Under the pieces are notes generated by a model. That model was given only the letters and a program-made list of their open reading frames with translations, made no database searches and was not told the DNA's origin. From NCBI RefSeq assembly GCF_026240945.1, contig NZ_JAPFPY010000006.1, positions 186,001-250,000 of the forward strand: a DNA stretch of 64,000 bases. The letters run 5' to 3'. Position numbers and translations under genes: made by a program. Source of the stretch: Mycolicibacterium sp. J2 (GTDB lineage: Bacteria > Actinomycetota > Actinomycetes > Mycobacteriales > Mycobacteriaceae). The stretch's first letter is position 1. Each line of letters starts with the position of its first letter. This document shows positions 40,226-49,172 of the stretch, piece after piece.

Positions 40226-41440
40226 TCAGATGGGACTTTCGTTGCAGAATTTCTTCGGAGGCGCGCCGACGTGGGACGCGCGGGGCACGGTGAGGAGTTT
40301 GAGCGGGATGGGTCCCTGCGGCTTGTTCCGCCCGCCGCTGCGGGAGTGGTCGACGCTGGGCTTGGGCTTGTCCCGCTCACGGGCCAGCGCCGGCTCCCCG
40401 TAGCCCTGCACGCATTCGGGGTCCGGGCCGTCCATCGGCAGCCCGGTGAAGAACTTGGCGGCCATACAGCCGCCGCGGCAGGCGTCGTAATGCCCGCACC
40501 CGGTGCAGGCACCGGCCGACTGCGGCTCGCGCAGTTCGCGGAACAGCTCGGAGTTCTGCCAGACATCGGCAAACCCGTTGCTGGTGAGCACGTTTCCAGC
40601 CAGGAACTTCTCGTGGATGGCGAACGGGCAGGCATACACGTCGCCGACCGGATCGATTAGGCACACCACGCGGCCGGCACCACAGAGATTCAGCCCGGCC
40701 AGCGCGCCCGGCTCGCCGAGCCCGGACAAGTGGAAGAACGAGTCACCGGTGAGCACGCGTTCGCCCTTGGCGACCAGCCAGTCGTAGAGCTGGCGCTGCT
40801 GCGCGGCGGTGGGGTGCAACTGGTCCCACACGTCGGCGCCGCGACCGGACGGGCGCAGCCGGGTGATCCGCAGCGTGGCACCGTAGCGGTCGGCCAACGC
40901 CTTGAAATCGTCGAGCTGGTCCACGTTGTGCCGGGTGACGACGACGGAGATCTTGGCATCCTTGAAACCGGCGGCGGCCAGGTTCTCCAGCGCGCGCACC
41001 GCCATGTCGAACGACCCGGGACCGCGCACCGCGTCGTTGATCTCGGCGGTGGCACCGTCCAGGGAGATCTGCACGTCGACGTAATCACTGGCGGCCAGCT
41101 TGGCCGCCACCTCCGGGGTGATACGCACCCCGTTGGTCGAGAACTTCACGCCCACATGGTGTTCGGTGGCGTAGTCCACCAGCTCCCAGAAATCCGAGCG
41201 CACCGTCGGCTCACCGCCGCCGATGTTCACGTAGAACACCTGCATGCGTTCCAGCTCGTCGATGATGTCCTTGCACTGACGTGTGCTCAGCTCGCGCGGG
41301 TCGCGCTTGCCCGACGCCGACAGGCAGTGCACGCAGGACAGGTTGCACGCGTAGGTCAGCTCCCAGGTCAGGCAGATCGGGGCGTCCAGGCCGCGCTCGA
41401 ACTGGTCGACCAGCCGGGGTACGGGGGCCACACTCGTCAT
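40226..41440 (-). CDS. mftC: Mycofactocin radical SAM maturase MftC
   Basis: 404 aa radical SAM/SPASM enzyme. The 4Fe-4S cluster motif CNLSCVHC (C32, C36, C39) follows CLTWELTYA; GGGEPTVRSDFW is the SAM-binding GGE region; SPASM cysteines appear in LNLCGAGRVVC, VYACPF and the CTGCGHYDACRGGC cluster. It decarboxylates the C-terminal tyrosine of MftA and crosslinks it to the penultimate valine. Its ATG overlaps the mftB stop by four bases. Confidence 0.97.
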   Translation of the reverse strand: MTSVAPVPRLVDQFERGLDAPICLTWELTYACNLSCVHCLSASGKRDPRELSTRQCKDIIDELERMQVFYVNIGGGEPTVRSDFWELVDYATEHHVGVKFSTNGVRITPEVAAKLAASDYVDVQISLDGATAEINDAVRGPGSFDMAVRALENLAAAGFKDAKISVVVTRHNVDQLDDFKALADRYGATLRITRLRPSGRGADVWDQLHPTAAQQRQLYDWLVAKGERVLTGDSFFHLSGLGEPGALAGLNLCGAGRVVCLIDPVGDVYACPFAIHEKFLAGNVLTSNGFADVWQNSELFRELREPQSAGACTGCGHYDACRGGCMAAKFFTGLPMDGPDPECVQGYGEPALARERDKPKPSVDHSRSGGRNKPQGPIPLKLLTVPRASHVGAPPKKFCNESPI

Positions 41441-41736
41441 TGATTCTCCCTCGGGACCAGCATGTGGGACTGTGCGAGCACGCTCAGCGCGTGCAGGTAG
41501 GGGCCTTGCGCGGCGTCGTCGATTCCGGCGGCGCGGCAGGCCGACCGTACGTCGGGGTGGTCAGCCAGTGAGCTGACCACCTCGACGATGGTCCGGTTCT
41601 TCAGGAACGACAGCTTCCTGGTGCCGAAGTGATACAGCAACGCCCCGAACGGTTCTGGCCGCACCGCCACCTGGCGGTGCAGGGTCCAGGGCCGCGCCGG
41701 ATCGAAGGCCGTCACCGGGGCTGTCGGTGCCGACAT
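41437..41736 (-). CDS. mftB: Mycofactocin peptide chaperone MftB
   Basis: 99 aa RiPP recognition element that binds MftA and presents it to MftC. It starts MSAPTAPVTAFDPARPW and shows the PqqD-like pattern VRPEPFGALLYHFGTRKLSFL and LADHPDVRSACRAAG, typical of MftB. The ATG at 41736 lies two bases after the mftA stop; the longer open frame runs back through mftA and the promoter and is not coding. Confidence 0.95.
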   Translation of the reverse strand: MSAPTAPVTAFDPARPWTLHRQVAVRPEPFGALLYHFGTRKLSFLKNRTIVEVVSSLADHPDVRSACRAAGIDDAAQGPYLHALSVLAQSHMLVPRENQ

Positions 41737-41738
41737 GG

Positions 41739-41834
41739 TCAGTAGACCCCGCACATCCCGTCGATCGAGACCTCTTCGACGAGAGACTCGGTGACCAGGT
41801 CGGCTTCGGACGCAACGTGCTGATTGGGTTCCAT
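41739..41834 (-). CDS. mftA: Mycofactocin precursor peptide MftA
   Basis: 31 aa, start ATG at 41832-41834 and TGA at 41739-41741. The C-terminus IDGMCGVY is the invariant mycofactocin core; the final Val-Tyr pair is what MftC, MftE and MftD turn into the redox cofactor. The leader is acidic ([14 protein letters not shown]), as expected for MftB recognition. AAAGGGG lies about eight bases before the start. First gene of the mft operon. Confidence 0.98.
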   Translation of the reverse strand: MEPNQHVASEADLVTESLVEEVSIDGMCGVY

Positions 41835-41938
41835 GGACTGCCCCTTTCGTTACCGTGATAGTGATCGCAGGGTCCCACGACTGTGACCCACGCCGCACAC
41901 AATATGGCATCGAGTGCCGAAATGGAAGGGTCTGATCG
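41835..41938. promoter_or_regulatory. Divergent mftA/mftR promoter region
   Basis: 104 bases between the two start codons. Two imperfect dyads could be MftR half-sites: GGGTC (41870-41874) with GACCC (41885-41889), spaced by ten, and GGCA/TGCC at 41905-41917. On the mftA strand TATCAC about 25 bases before the start could be a -10 box. MftR is reported to bind this kind of intergenic region and to respond to long-chain acyl-CoA; the exact site here is inferred. Confidence 0.5.
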
Positions 41939-42529
41939 ATGAGCGCGGGACGCCGCCCTTCCACCACCCAGGGCCACATCAGCGGTGTGGGCCTGGCCCT
42001 ATTCGCCACCCGCGGGTTCGACGATGTCAGCGTCGACGATGTCGCCGCCGCCGCGGGGATCTCGCGGCGCACCCTGTTCCGCTACTTCTCCTCCAAGAAC
42101 GCCATCCCCTGGGCCGACTTCGACGCGCATCTGCAGGACCTGCGTGATGTGCTCGACGCCGTACCCCAGGACGTGCCACTGGACGTCGCCTTGCGCTCGG
42201 CGCTGTTGACGTTCAACGACTTCGGTGCCGAGGAGATGCCACAGCACCGCCAACGTATGCGCGTCATCCTGGAGACCGACGCGCTCCAGGCGTACTCGAT
42301 GACGATGTATGCCGGGTGGCGCGAGGTGATCGCGACGTTCGTGGCACGCCGGCTGGGACGCAAACCAGCCGACCTGGTGCCGCAGACGGTGGCCTGGACG
42401 GCGCTGGGGGTGGCGCTGACGGCCTACGAACAGTGGCTGGCCGACGAATCGGTGTCGTTGCCCGACGCGCTGGGCGACGCGTTCGACGTGGTGGGCCACG
42501 GCCTGCGCACCCTCGGCCCGCACGACTGA
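41939..42529 (+). CDS. mftR: Mycofactocin system transcriptional regulator MftR
   Basis: 196 aa TetR-family protein. [22 protein letters not shown] then [19 protein letters not shown], with the MftR-like [11 protein letters not shown] recognition helix. Divergent from mftA with a shared 104-base promoter, as in other mycobacteria. GGAAGGG precedes the ATG. Expected role: repressor of the mft operon. Confidence 0.94.
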   Translation: MSAGRRPSTTQGHISGVGLALFATRGFDDVSVDDVAAAAGISRRTLFRYFSSKNAIPWADFDAHLQDLRDVLDAVPQDVPLDVALRSALLTFNDFGAEEMPQHRQRMRVILETDALQAYSMTMYAGWREVIATFVARRLGRKPADLVPQTVAWTALGVALTAYEQWLADESVSLPDALGDAFDVVGHGLRTLGPHD

Positions 42530-42585
42530 AAAAAAACTTCGGCCAACCCCGTCGGAGTTCGGCCGGCCGCGACGACGATGAGGGT

Positions 42586-43086
42586 GTGAGCGCCCAACCT
42601 GCCGCCGCCCGGGCGTTGTTGACGCTGTACGACGAGGCACTGCCCGCGGTCTACGGCTACTTCGTCCGGCGTTGCGGTGACCGCAGCACCGCCGAGGACC
42701 TGACCTCGGAGACATTCCTGGCGGCGATGGATGCCGCCCGCAAACCGGCACCGCCGCCGGTGAGCGTGCCGTGGCTGATCGGGGTGGCCCGGCACAAACT
42801 GGCCGACCACTATCGACGCCGCTTCGCCGTCCCCGTCGGCGACGTGCCGGAACCGGTTGACCCCGTGGACGACTGGGATACCGAGCTGGACCGCATCGTC
42901 GCCGAGGCCGTGCTGGCCCGACTACCCGAACACCATCGCACCGTGCTGGCACTGCGCTATCTGGACGACCGGTCCGTACCCGAGTGCGCCGAATTGATCG
43001 GGCGCACCGTGCACGCCACCGAAGCCCTGCTGGTGCGGGCCCGCCGCGCCTTCAGATCGAACTACCCGGAGGGAGGCACGCCATGA
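42586..43086 (+). CDS. ECF-type RNA polymerase sigma factor
   Basis: 166 aa from a GTG start. Region 2 is visible as YGYFVRRCGDRSTAEDLTSETFLAAM, in part, with IGVARHKLADHYRRR as the 2.3/2.4 end; region 4 as LARLPEHHRTVLALRYLDDRSVPE then VHATEALLVRARRAFR. No C-terminal extension. Its TGA overlaps the ATG of the triple-VOC gene by four bases, so the two proteins are made together. The group within ECF classification is not assigned. Confidence 0.87.
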   Translation: MSAQPAAARALLTLYDEALPAVYGYFVRRCGDRSTAEDLTSETFLAAMDAARKPAPPPVSVPWLIGVARHKLADHYRRRFAVPVGDVPEPVDPVDDWDTELDRIVAEAVLARLPEHHRTVLALRYLDDRSVPECAELIGRTVHATEALLVRARRAFRSNYPEGGTP

Positions 43087-44339
43087 CCGACAACCGCGAT
43101 CCGCTGACCGCGCTGCACGGCGACGACCTACCCGTCACCCCCGATCCCGCCTTCGCGGCCCGGCTACGCGCCCGCCTGGAAGCCGCACTGACCCTCCCCC
43201 CGGGCGCCGAAGGAGTTGAGATGAGCGGAACCGATTCCCTGCTTGCCGAGCTGACCGAGGCCGCCGCACCCGGCACCGGCACGGTGATCCCCTACCTCGC
43301 GGTCGCCGACGCCCGAGCGGCGCTGGACTGGTATGTCGCGGCGCTGGGCGCCGAGCTGGTGGGTGCGCCGATGGTGATGGACGACGGCCGGATCGGCCAC
43401 GCCGAGCTGTCGGTAGCCGGCGCGACGATCTACCTGGCCGATGAGTATCTCGAATTGGGACTCAAAGCTCCTGCTCCACAGTCGGTTTCGGTGAGCTTGA
43501 TGCTTCACGTGGCCGACACCGACACCACGCTGCGGCAGGCCCGCGCGCGGGGCGCACGGGTGCAGCGTGAACCGTACGAGGCACACGGCTCACGCAATGC
43601 CACGATCGTCGACCCGTTCGGGCACCGCTGGATGCTGACGGGCCCGCTCAGCGCACCTATCCGGCACGGCGATGTCGGCTACGTCTCGGTGAACACCCCG
43701 GACGCCGCTCGCGCCGCCGCGTTCTACGCCCACGTACTGGGCTGGCGTTACGATGGCCACCATGTCGCCGGCACGGGCTTGTCGATGGGTATCCACGAAA
43801 TTCCGGGGCCGAGCACGCTGTTCTGCTGCTACGCCGTCGACGATCTGGACGCGGCCAGGGCGTCGATCCTGGCCGCCGGCGGAACTGTCGGGCAGCCGCA
43901 ACACCGCGAGTTCGGCACGGTGCTCGAGGCCACCGACGCGCACGGCGTCGCGTTCGCCGTGTACCGGGACACCGCAGGCACCCCGCGGCCGGCGCTCAAC
44001 GGCACCGGACCGGGTGAACTGTCCTACATCACCTACGAGGTGCCGGACTCGGCCGGCTTCAAGGCGTTCTACGCCCAGGTGCTGAATTGGACGTTCGAAC
44101 CGGGTCGGGTCCAGGACGGGTGGGGGGTGCTGCAGACCCATCCGATGGCCGGTGTCGCCGGCGGGGCCGGCTCCGCGCAGACCGTACCCATGTGGACCGT
44201 CGCCGATATCGATGCGGCCGTGGCGCGGGTGCGCGAGGCCGGCGGCAGCGTCGTCCAGGAACCGTCGGTGCAGCCCTACGGGAAATCAGCGCTGTGCATC
44301 GACAACCAAGGCGCCCGGTTCTATCTCGGCGAACACTGA
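43083..44339 (+). CDS. Triple VOC-domain protein with anti-sigma-like N-terminus
   Basis: 418 aa. Residues 1-40 (HGDDLPVTPDPAFAARLRARLEAAL) look like the N-terminal helix that precedes sigma-binding domains in actinobacterial ECF partner proteins. Three glyoxalase/VOC units follow: about 66-190 (GTVIPYLAVADARAALDWY ... DPFGHRWMLTG), about 197-300 (GYVSVNTPDAARAAAFYAHVLG) and about 308-418 (SYITYEVPDSAGFKAFYAQVLN ... DNQGARFYLGEH). Coupled to the sigma factor by a four-base overlap. It could sense a small molecule and hold or release the sigma factor, or be an enzyme of the regulon. Confidence 0.8.
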   Translation: MTDNRDPLTALHGDDLPVTPDPAFAARLRARLEAALTLPPGAEGVEMSGTDSLLAELTEAAAPGTGTVIPYLAVADARAALDWYVAALGAELVGAPMVMDDGRIGHAELSVAGATIYLADEYLELGLKAPAPQSVSVSLMLHVADTDTTLRQARARGARVQREPYEAHGSRNATIVDPFGHRWMLTGPLSAPIRHGDVGYVSVNTPDAARAAAFYAHVLGWRYDGHHVAGTGLSMGIHEIPGPSTLFCCYAVDDLDAARASILAAGGTVGQPQHREFGTVLEATDAHGVAFAVYRDTAGTPRPALNGTGPGELSYITYEVPDSAGFKAFYAQVLNWTFEPGRVQDGWGVLQTHPMAGVAGGAGSAQTVPMWTVADIDAAVARVREAGGSVVQEPSVQPYGKSALCIDNQGARFYLGEH

Positions 44340-44344
44340 CTGGC

Positions 44345-44393
44345 GATTTGTGCACGTTTCGTAACGCCTGGCGTGACGAAACGTGCACAAATC
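44345..44393. terminator. Long bidirectional terminator
   Basis: Perfect 18-bp stem: GATTTGTGCACGTTTCGT (44345-44362) and ACGAAACGTGCACAAATC (44376-44393), with ACGC/GCGT able to pair inside the 13-base loop. It lies five bases past the VOC stop, and its right arm runs into the stop codon of the convergent ferredoxin reductase gene. An AT-rich flank makes it function in either direction. Confidence 0.85.
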
Positions 44394-45582
44394 ACGGGAG
44401 AACGTCGGCGATGGGCGCCGCGGCGGCGATCTTGCCGCGCGCCTTCATCACCTTGCCGGGCATCCCGCCGCCGACCACCGCGGTCAGCACCCCGTCACGC
44501 TCGTAGTAGGCCAGGAACTTGCGGCCGTCATCCTCCACGATGTGCACGGTGTCACCGGCGGCCGGTTCGCCGAGGCACTGGATCTTGACGTCGTACTGGT
44601 CGCTCCAGAAGTAGGGCACCGACGTCACCGCGGAGGCCGCCTCCTGGCCGAGCAGGGCGGGCACCAGGGCACGGGCCTGCTCGGCCACATTGCTCCAATG
44701 TTCCACTCGCACTTGGTGTCCCACCTCGGTCCGCCAGGATGCCACATCGCCGATGGCCCACACGTGCGGGGCGCTGGCGCGGCCGGCGCCATCGCACACC
44801 ACGCCGTTGTCGACCTCGATACCGCTACCGTCCAACCACCCGGTGACCGGATGCGAGCCGATACCGACGACCACCAGGTCGGCATCGAGCTCGGTGCCGT
44901 CGGACAGCACGACCTTCTCGACCTTGTCGGTGCCGACCACCGAGGCGACCCCGACGCCGCAGCGCACCCGGACCCCCTCGGCCTCGTGCAGCCGGGTGAC
45001 GAGCGCGCCGATCTGCTCACCGAGCACCGATGCCAGTGGAGTGGGCTGTGGCTCGACGATCACCACGTCCACGCCGAGCTGATGCAAGCTGGCGGCCACC
45101 TCACAGCCGATGAAACCGGCGCCGACGATCACCGCGTTACGCGCCGTGGCCGCGTGGGCCCGCAGCGCCGCGCTCTCGTCGATGGAGCGCAGCACCCTGA
45201 TGCCCTCGAGATCGGGAAATGACGGAATCCTTTTGGGCACAAGACCGGTGGCGATCACCAGCTCGTCGTAGTCGATCACCGAGCCGTCGGCCAGCGTCAC
45301 CGTCTGCGCGGTGGTATCGACCGACGTCGCCGCCGAGCCCAGCCGTAGGGCGATGTCGTTCTCGTCGTAGAACGCCTGCGGCTTGAGCACGACATCGTGG
45401 TCGGGGTTGCGCAGCACCTCCTTGGACAACGGGGGCCGGTCGTACGGCAGGTGCGTTTCGTCGCTGACGATGGTGATGGGTCCGGTGTATTCGGCGCGCC
45501 GCAATTGCTCCGCGGTGCGGGCCGCGGCCAGTCCACCACCGACAATGACGATTCCACCATGTTGTGTCACGTGGGTCTTCAT
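44392..45582 (-). CDS. FAD-dependent ferredoxin reductase
   Basis: 396 aa NAD(P)H-ferredoxin reductase of the type serving P450s and Rieske oxygenases. Two Rossmann loops are present, IVIVGGGLAAARTAEQLRR (FAD) and AVIVGAGFIGCEVAASL (NADH), with LPYDRPPLSKEVL and HVWAIGDVASW. The M. tuberculosis counterpart is Rv0688, also close to the mft cluster. It may supply the P450 at 31905, but distance makes this only a suggestion. Confidence 0.9.
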   Translation of the reverse strand: MKTHVTQHGGIVIVGGGLAAARTAEQLRRAEYTGPITIVSDETHLPYDRPPLSKEVLRNPDHDVVLKPQAFYDENDIALRLGSAATSVDTTAQTVTLADGSVIDYDELVIATGLVPKRIPSFPDLEGIRVLRSIDESAALRAHAATARNAVIVGAGFIGCEVAASLHQLGVDVVIVEPQPTPLASVLGEQIGALVTRLHEAEGVRVRCGVGVASVVGTDKVEKVVLSDGTELDADLVVVGIGSHPVTGWLDGSGIEVDNGVVCDGAGRASAPHVWAIGDVASWRTEVGHQVRVEHWSNVAEQARALVPALLGQEAASAVTSVPYFWSDQYDVKIQCLGEPAAGDTVHIVEDDGRKFLAYYERDGVLTAVVGGGMPGKVMKARGKIAAAAPIADVLP

Positions 45583-45627
45583 ACACGATGACAGGCGCCC
45601 GCAGCCCGCCTACCCCATCGGTACCGC

Positions 45628-46074
45628 TCAGGACCGGGCGCGTTCGATGATGTTGGACAGCACCACGATGCTCTCGCTGCGTTCGATCTCCGCGCTGGCC
45701 CTGATGCGTTCCAACGCCTCCTCCAGATGCCGCATATCGCGGGCCAGCACGTGCAGGATGGCGTCCGAGGTGCCCGTCACTGTCGCCGCGCTGACCACTT
45801 CGGGGATGTCGATCCAGGCTCGGCGCAGCTCGGCGGGCGCGATGGTGCCGTGGCAGTAGACCTGCACATAGGCCTCGGTGGCCCAGCCCAGCGCGTTGCG
45901 ATCGACGACGGTGGTGAATCCGCGGATCACGCCGTGGTCGAGTAGCCGGTCCACCCGGCGTTTCACTGCCGGCGCCGACAGATTGACCCGCGCTCCGATC
46001 TCGGCGAACGTGGCGCGGGCGTTGTCGGCCAACTCGGCCAGGATTTGCCCATCGATCTCGTCCAGGCGGTCCAT
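45628..46074 (-). CDS. Lrp/AsnC family transcriptional regulator
   Basis: 148 aa from MDRLDEIDGQILAELADNAR. The HTH is FAEIGARVNLSAPAVKRRVDRL and the RAM ligand domain follows with EAYVQVYCHG and TGTSDAILHVLARD. Divergent from ddaH-rocD with 113 bases between starts, so it is the likely activator or repressor of that arginine/ornithine unit, responding to an amino acid (inference from gene order and family). Confidence 0.9.
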   Translation of the reverse strand: MDRLDEIDGQILAELADNARATFAEIGARVNLSAPAVKRRVDRLLDHGVIRGFTTVVDRNALGWATEAYVQVYCHGTIAPAELRRAWIDIPEVVSAATVTGTSDAILHVLARDMRHLEEALERIRASAEIERSESIVVLSNIIERARS

Positions 46075-46187
46075 ACCTCTCCTCACGCAACAGAACACCG
46101 ATATCTCACCTGCACAACAACGAATCGCCGGCACGAACGCAATGGATAGCGATTGTTTGCATCCTACGCCGCACATACCGTTGATTC

Positions 46188-47033
46188 ATGACGATTTCCG
46201 AGGTCGCCAGCCACTCCGCCCTGCCCCCGACGCGCTGCGCGCGCACCCGCCACTACGCCATGACGGCCCCAACGCATTTCGCCGTCGACTACGCCATCAA
46301 CCCGTGGATGGACACCTCGACACCGGTGGACGCCGCCAGAGCGGTCGAGCAGTGGGAGAACCTGCGCCGGGTGTACCTCGACCTGGGCCACACCGTCGAT
46401 CTGGTCCACCCGCAGCAGGGCCTGCCCGATATGGTCTACGCGGCCAACGGCGGGCTTGTCATCGGCGGCCAGGCCATCGTCGCCCGGTTCGCCTACCCGC
46501 AGCGGGCCGGCGAAGCCGCGGCCTACGCCGCATGGATGGCCGACCGGGGGCACCGTCCGGTGCAGACCCGGCATGTCAACGAGGGCCAGGGCGACCTGTT
46601 GGTCGTCGGTTCGAAAATCCTGGCGGGCCATGGTTTTCGTACCGACGTGCGGGCACACGACGAGATCGCGGCGATCACCGGTATGCCGGTGATCAGCCTG
46701 GAACTGGTCGATCCACGCTTCTACCACCTCGACACCGCGCTGACGGCCCTCACCGACGACCTCATCGCCTACTACCCGCCGGCTTTCAGCGACACCGCGC
46801 GCGCCGTCCTGGAACGGCTCTTCCCGGACGCCATCCTGGTCGGCAGCACCGACGCGTTCGTGCTGGGCCTCAACGCCGTGTCCGACGGTCGTCACGTGGT
46901 GCATCCGGCCGCGGCCACCGGCTTCGCCGACCAGTTGACGGCTGCCGGCTTCGAGCCGATCGGGGTGGATCTGTCCGAACTGCTCAAGGGTGGCGGTTCC
47001 GTCAAATGCTGCACGCTGGAGGTGTTCTCGTGA
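46188..47033 (+). CDS. ddaH: Dimethylargininase-type amidinohydrolase (DDAH)
   Basis: 281 aa guanidine-modifying enzyme. It should hydrolyse (methyl)arginine to citrulline plus an amine, or, as found for some bacterial relatives, arginine to ornithine. PDMVYAANGGLVI near residue 83 is the substrate loop, FYHLDTAL carries the histidine and KGGGSVKCCTLEV holds the catalytic cysteine (C274 or C275). Coupled by a four-base overlap to rocD, which uses ornithine; this favours a route from arginine to glutamate semialdehyde. Confidence 0.88.
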   Translation: MTISEVASHSALPPTRCARTRHYAMTAPTHFAVDYAINPWMDTSTPVDAARAVEQWENLRRVYLDLGHTVDLVHPQQGLPDMVYAANGGLVIGGQAIVARFAYPQRAGEAAAYAAWMADRGHRPVQTRHVNEGQGDLLVVGSKILAGHGFRTDVRAHDEIAAITGMPVISLELVDPRFYHLDTALTALTDDLIAYYPPAFSDTARAVLERLFPDAILVGSTDAFVLGLNAVSDGRHVVHPAAATGFADQLTAAGFEPIGVDLSELLKGGGSVKCCTLEVFS

Positions 47034-48232
47034 CGGCGCTGCAACACATGACCATCGACGAGCGCCATGTCGCGCGCAACTACGCCCCGTTGCCGGTGGT
47101 CGCGGCATCGGCCGAGGGTGCGTGGATCACCGATGTGGCGGGCCGGCGCTACCTGGACTGCCTGGCCGCGTATTCCGCGGTCAATTTCGGCCATCGCAAC
47201 CCGGAGATCACCGCCGTCGCGCACGCCCAGCTGGACACCGTCACCCTGGTCAGCCGGGCGTTCCAGTCCGACCGGCTGGGACCGTTCTGCGCGGCGCTGG
47301 CCCGGATGTGCGGCAAGGAGATGGTGTTGCCGATGAACACCGGCGCCGAGGCTGTGGAGAGCGGAATCAAGGTGGCCCGCAAATGGGGCACCGATGTCTT
47401 GGGCATCCCGCCGGGTCAAGCCAATATCATTGTGGCGCAGAACAACTTCCACGGTCGCACCACCACCATCGTCAGCTTCTCCGACGACGACACCGCGCGC
47501 GCCGGGTTCGGCCCCTTCACCCCCGGCTTCCGCTCGGTGCCGTTCGGCGACGCCGGCGCGGTGGCCGCAGCGATGGACGAGAACACCGTTGCCGTGCTGC
47601 TCGAGCCCATCCAGGGCGAGGCCGGAATCATCGTGCCGCCCGACGATTTCCTGCCTCGGGTGCGGGCGCTGTGCACCGAACGCAAGGTGCTGATGATCGC
47701 CGACGAGATCCAGTCCGGGCTGGCCCGGACCGGGCGCACCTTCGCCTGCGACCACTGGGGCGTGGTGCCGGACGTGTATCTGTTGGGCAAGGCGTTGGGC
47801 GGCGGGGTGGTGCCGGTATCCGCCGTGGTGGCCGACGAGGAGGTCTTGGGGGTGTTGCATCCCGGCGAGCACGGCTCGACCTTCGGCGGCAATCCGTTGG
47901 CCGCGGCCGTCGGCTCGACGGTGGTCGCGATGCTCGAACGCGGCGAATACCAGTCCCGCTCAGCGGAATTGGGCGCACTTCTGCATACCCGCCTGACACA
48001 GTTGTGCGACACAGGGGTGCTCGCGGTGCGCGGCAAAGGATTGTGGGCGGGTGTCGATATCGATCCCCGACTGGGCACCGGCAAGCAGATCAGTCTGCGG
48101 CTGGCCGAGCGTGGTGTACTGGTCAAGGACACCCACGGCCACACGCTGCGGTTCGCGCCACCGCTGGTCATCACGGCCGAGGAAATCGACTGGGCGATGG
48201 ATCAATTCGCGGCCGTCCTGGCCGAGCGGTAA
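47030..48232 (+). CDS. rocD: Ornithine aminotransferase
   Basis: 400 aa PLP-dependent class III transaminase making glutamate-5-semialdehyde from ornithine. YLDCLAAYSAVNFGH, MNTGAEAVESGIKVARKW, IADEIQSGLARTGR and the PLP-lysine segment LLGKALGGGVVPVSA are present. The GTG at 47030 overlaps the ddaH stop (GTGA). In M. tuberculosis rocD is split into rocD1/rocD2; here it is intact. Confidence 0.93.
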   Translation: MTALQHMTIDERHVARNYAPLPVVAASAEGAWITDVAGRRYLDCLAAYSAVNFGHRNPEITAVAHAQLDTVTLVSRAFQSDRLGPFCAALARMCGKEMVLPMNTGAEAVESGIKVARKWGTDVLGIPPGQANIIVAQNNFHGRTTTIVSFSDDDTARAGFGPFTPGFRSVPFGDAGAVAAAMDENTVAVLLEPIQGEAGIIVPPDDFLPRVRALCTERKVLMIADEIQSGLARTGRTFACDHWGVVPDVYLLGKALGGGVVPVSAVVADEEVLGVLHPGEHGSTFGGNPLAAAVGSTVVAMLERGEYQSRSAELGALLHTRLTQLCDTGVLAVRGKGLWAGVDIDPRLGTGKQISLRLAERGVLVKDTHGHTLRFAPPLVITAEEIDWAMDQFAAVLAER

Positions 48233-48236
48233 ACCG

Positions 48237-49121
<885 letters not shown>

Positions 49122-49134
49122 CTAGCAGTCGGAC

Positions 49135-49148
49135 TGAAACGTGTTCTA
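49135..49148. promoter_or_regulatory. KstR-like operator upstream of the SDR gene
   Basis: The segment TGAAACGTGTTCTA fits the published KstR pattern TNNAACNNGTTNNA at all fixed positions, on both strands. It lies in the 81-base gap before the SDR start, where a repressor would act. KstR controls cholesterol-catabolism genes in mycobacteria. Binding is not shown here. Confidence 0.55.
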
Positions 49149-49172
49149 GTAATCGGTCGGGTCGGCAGGCGA

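Noticed and set aside
41437..42072. 211-aa version of MftB
   Set aside because: The extra N-terminus reads through mftA and the mftR promoter; MSAPTAPV at 41736 is the start.
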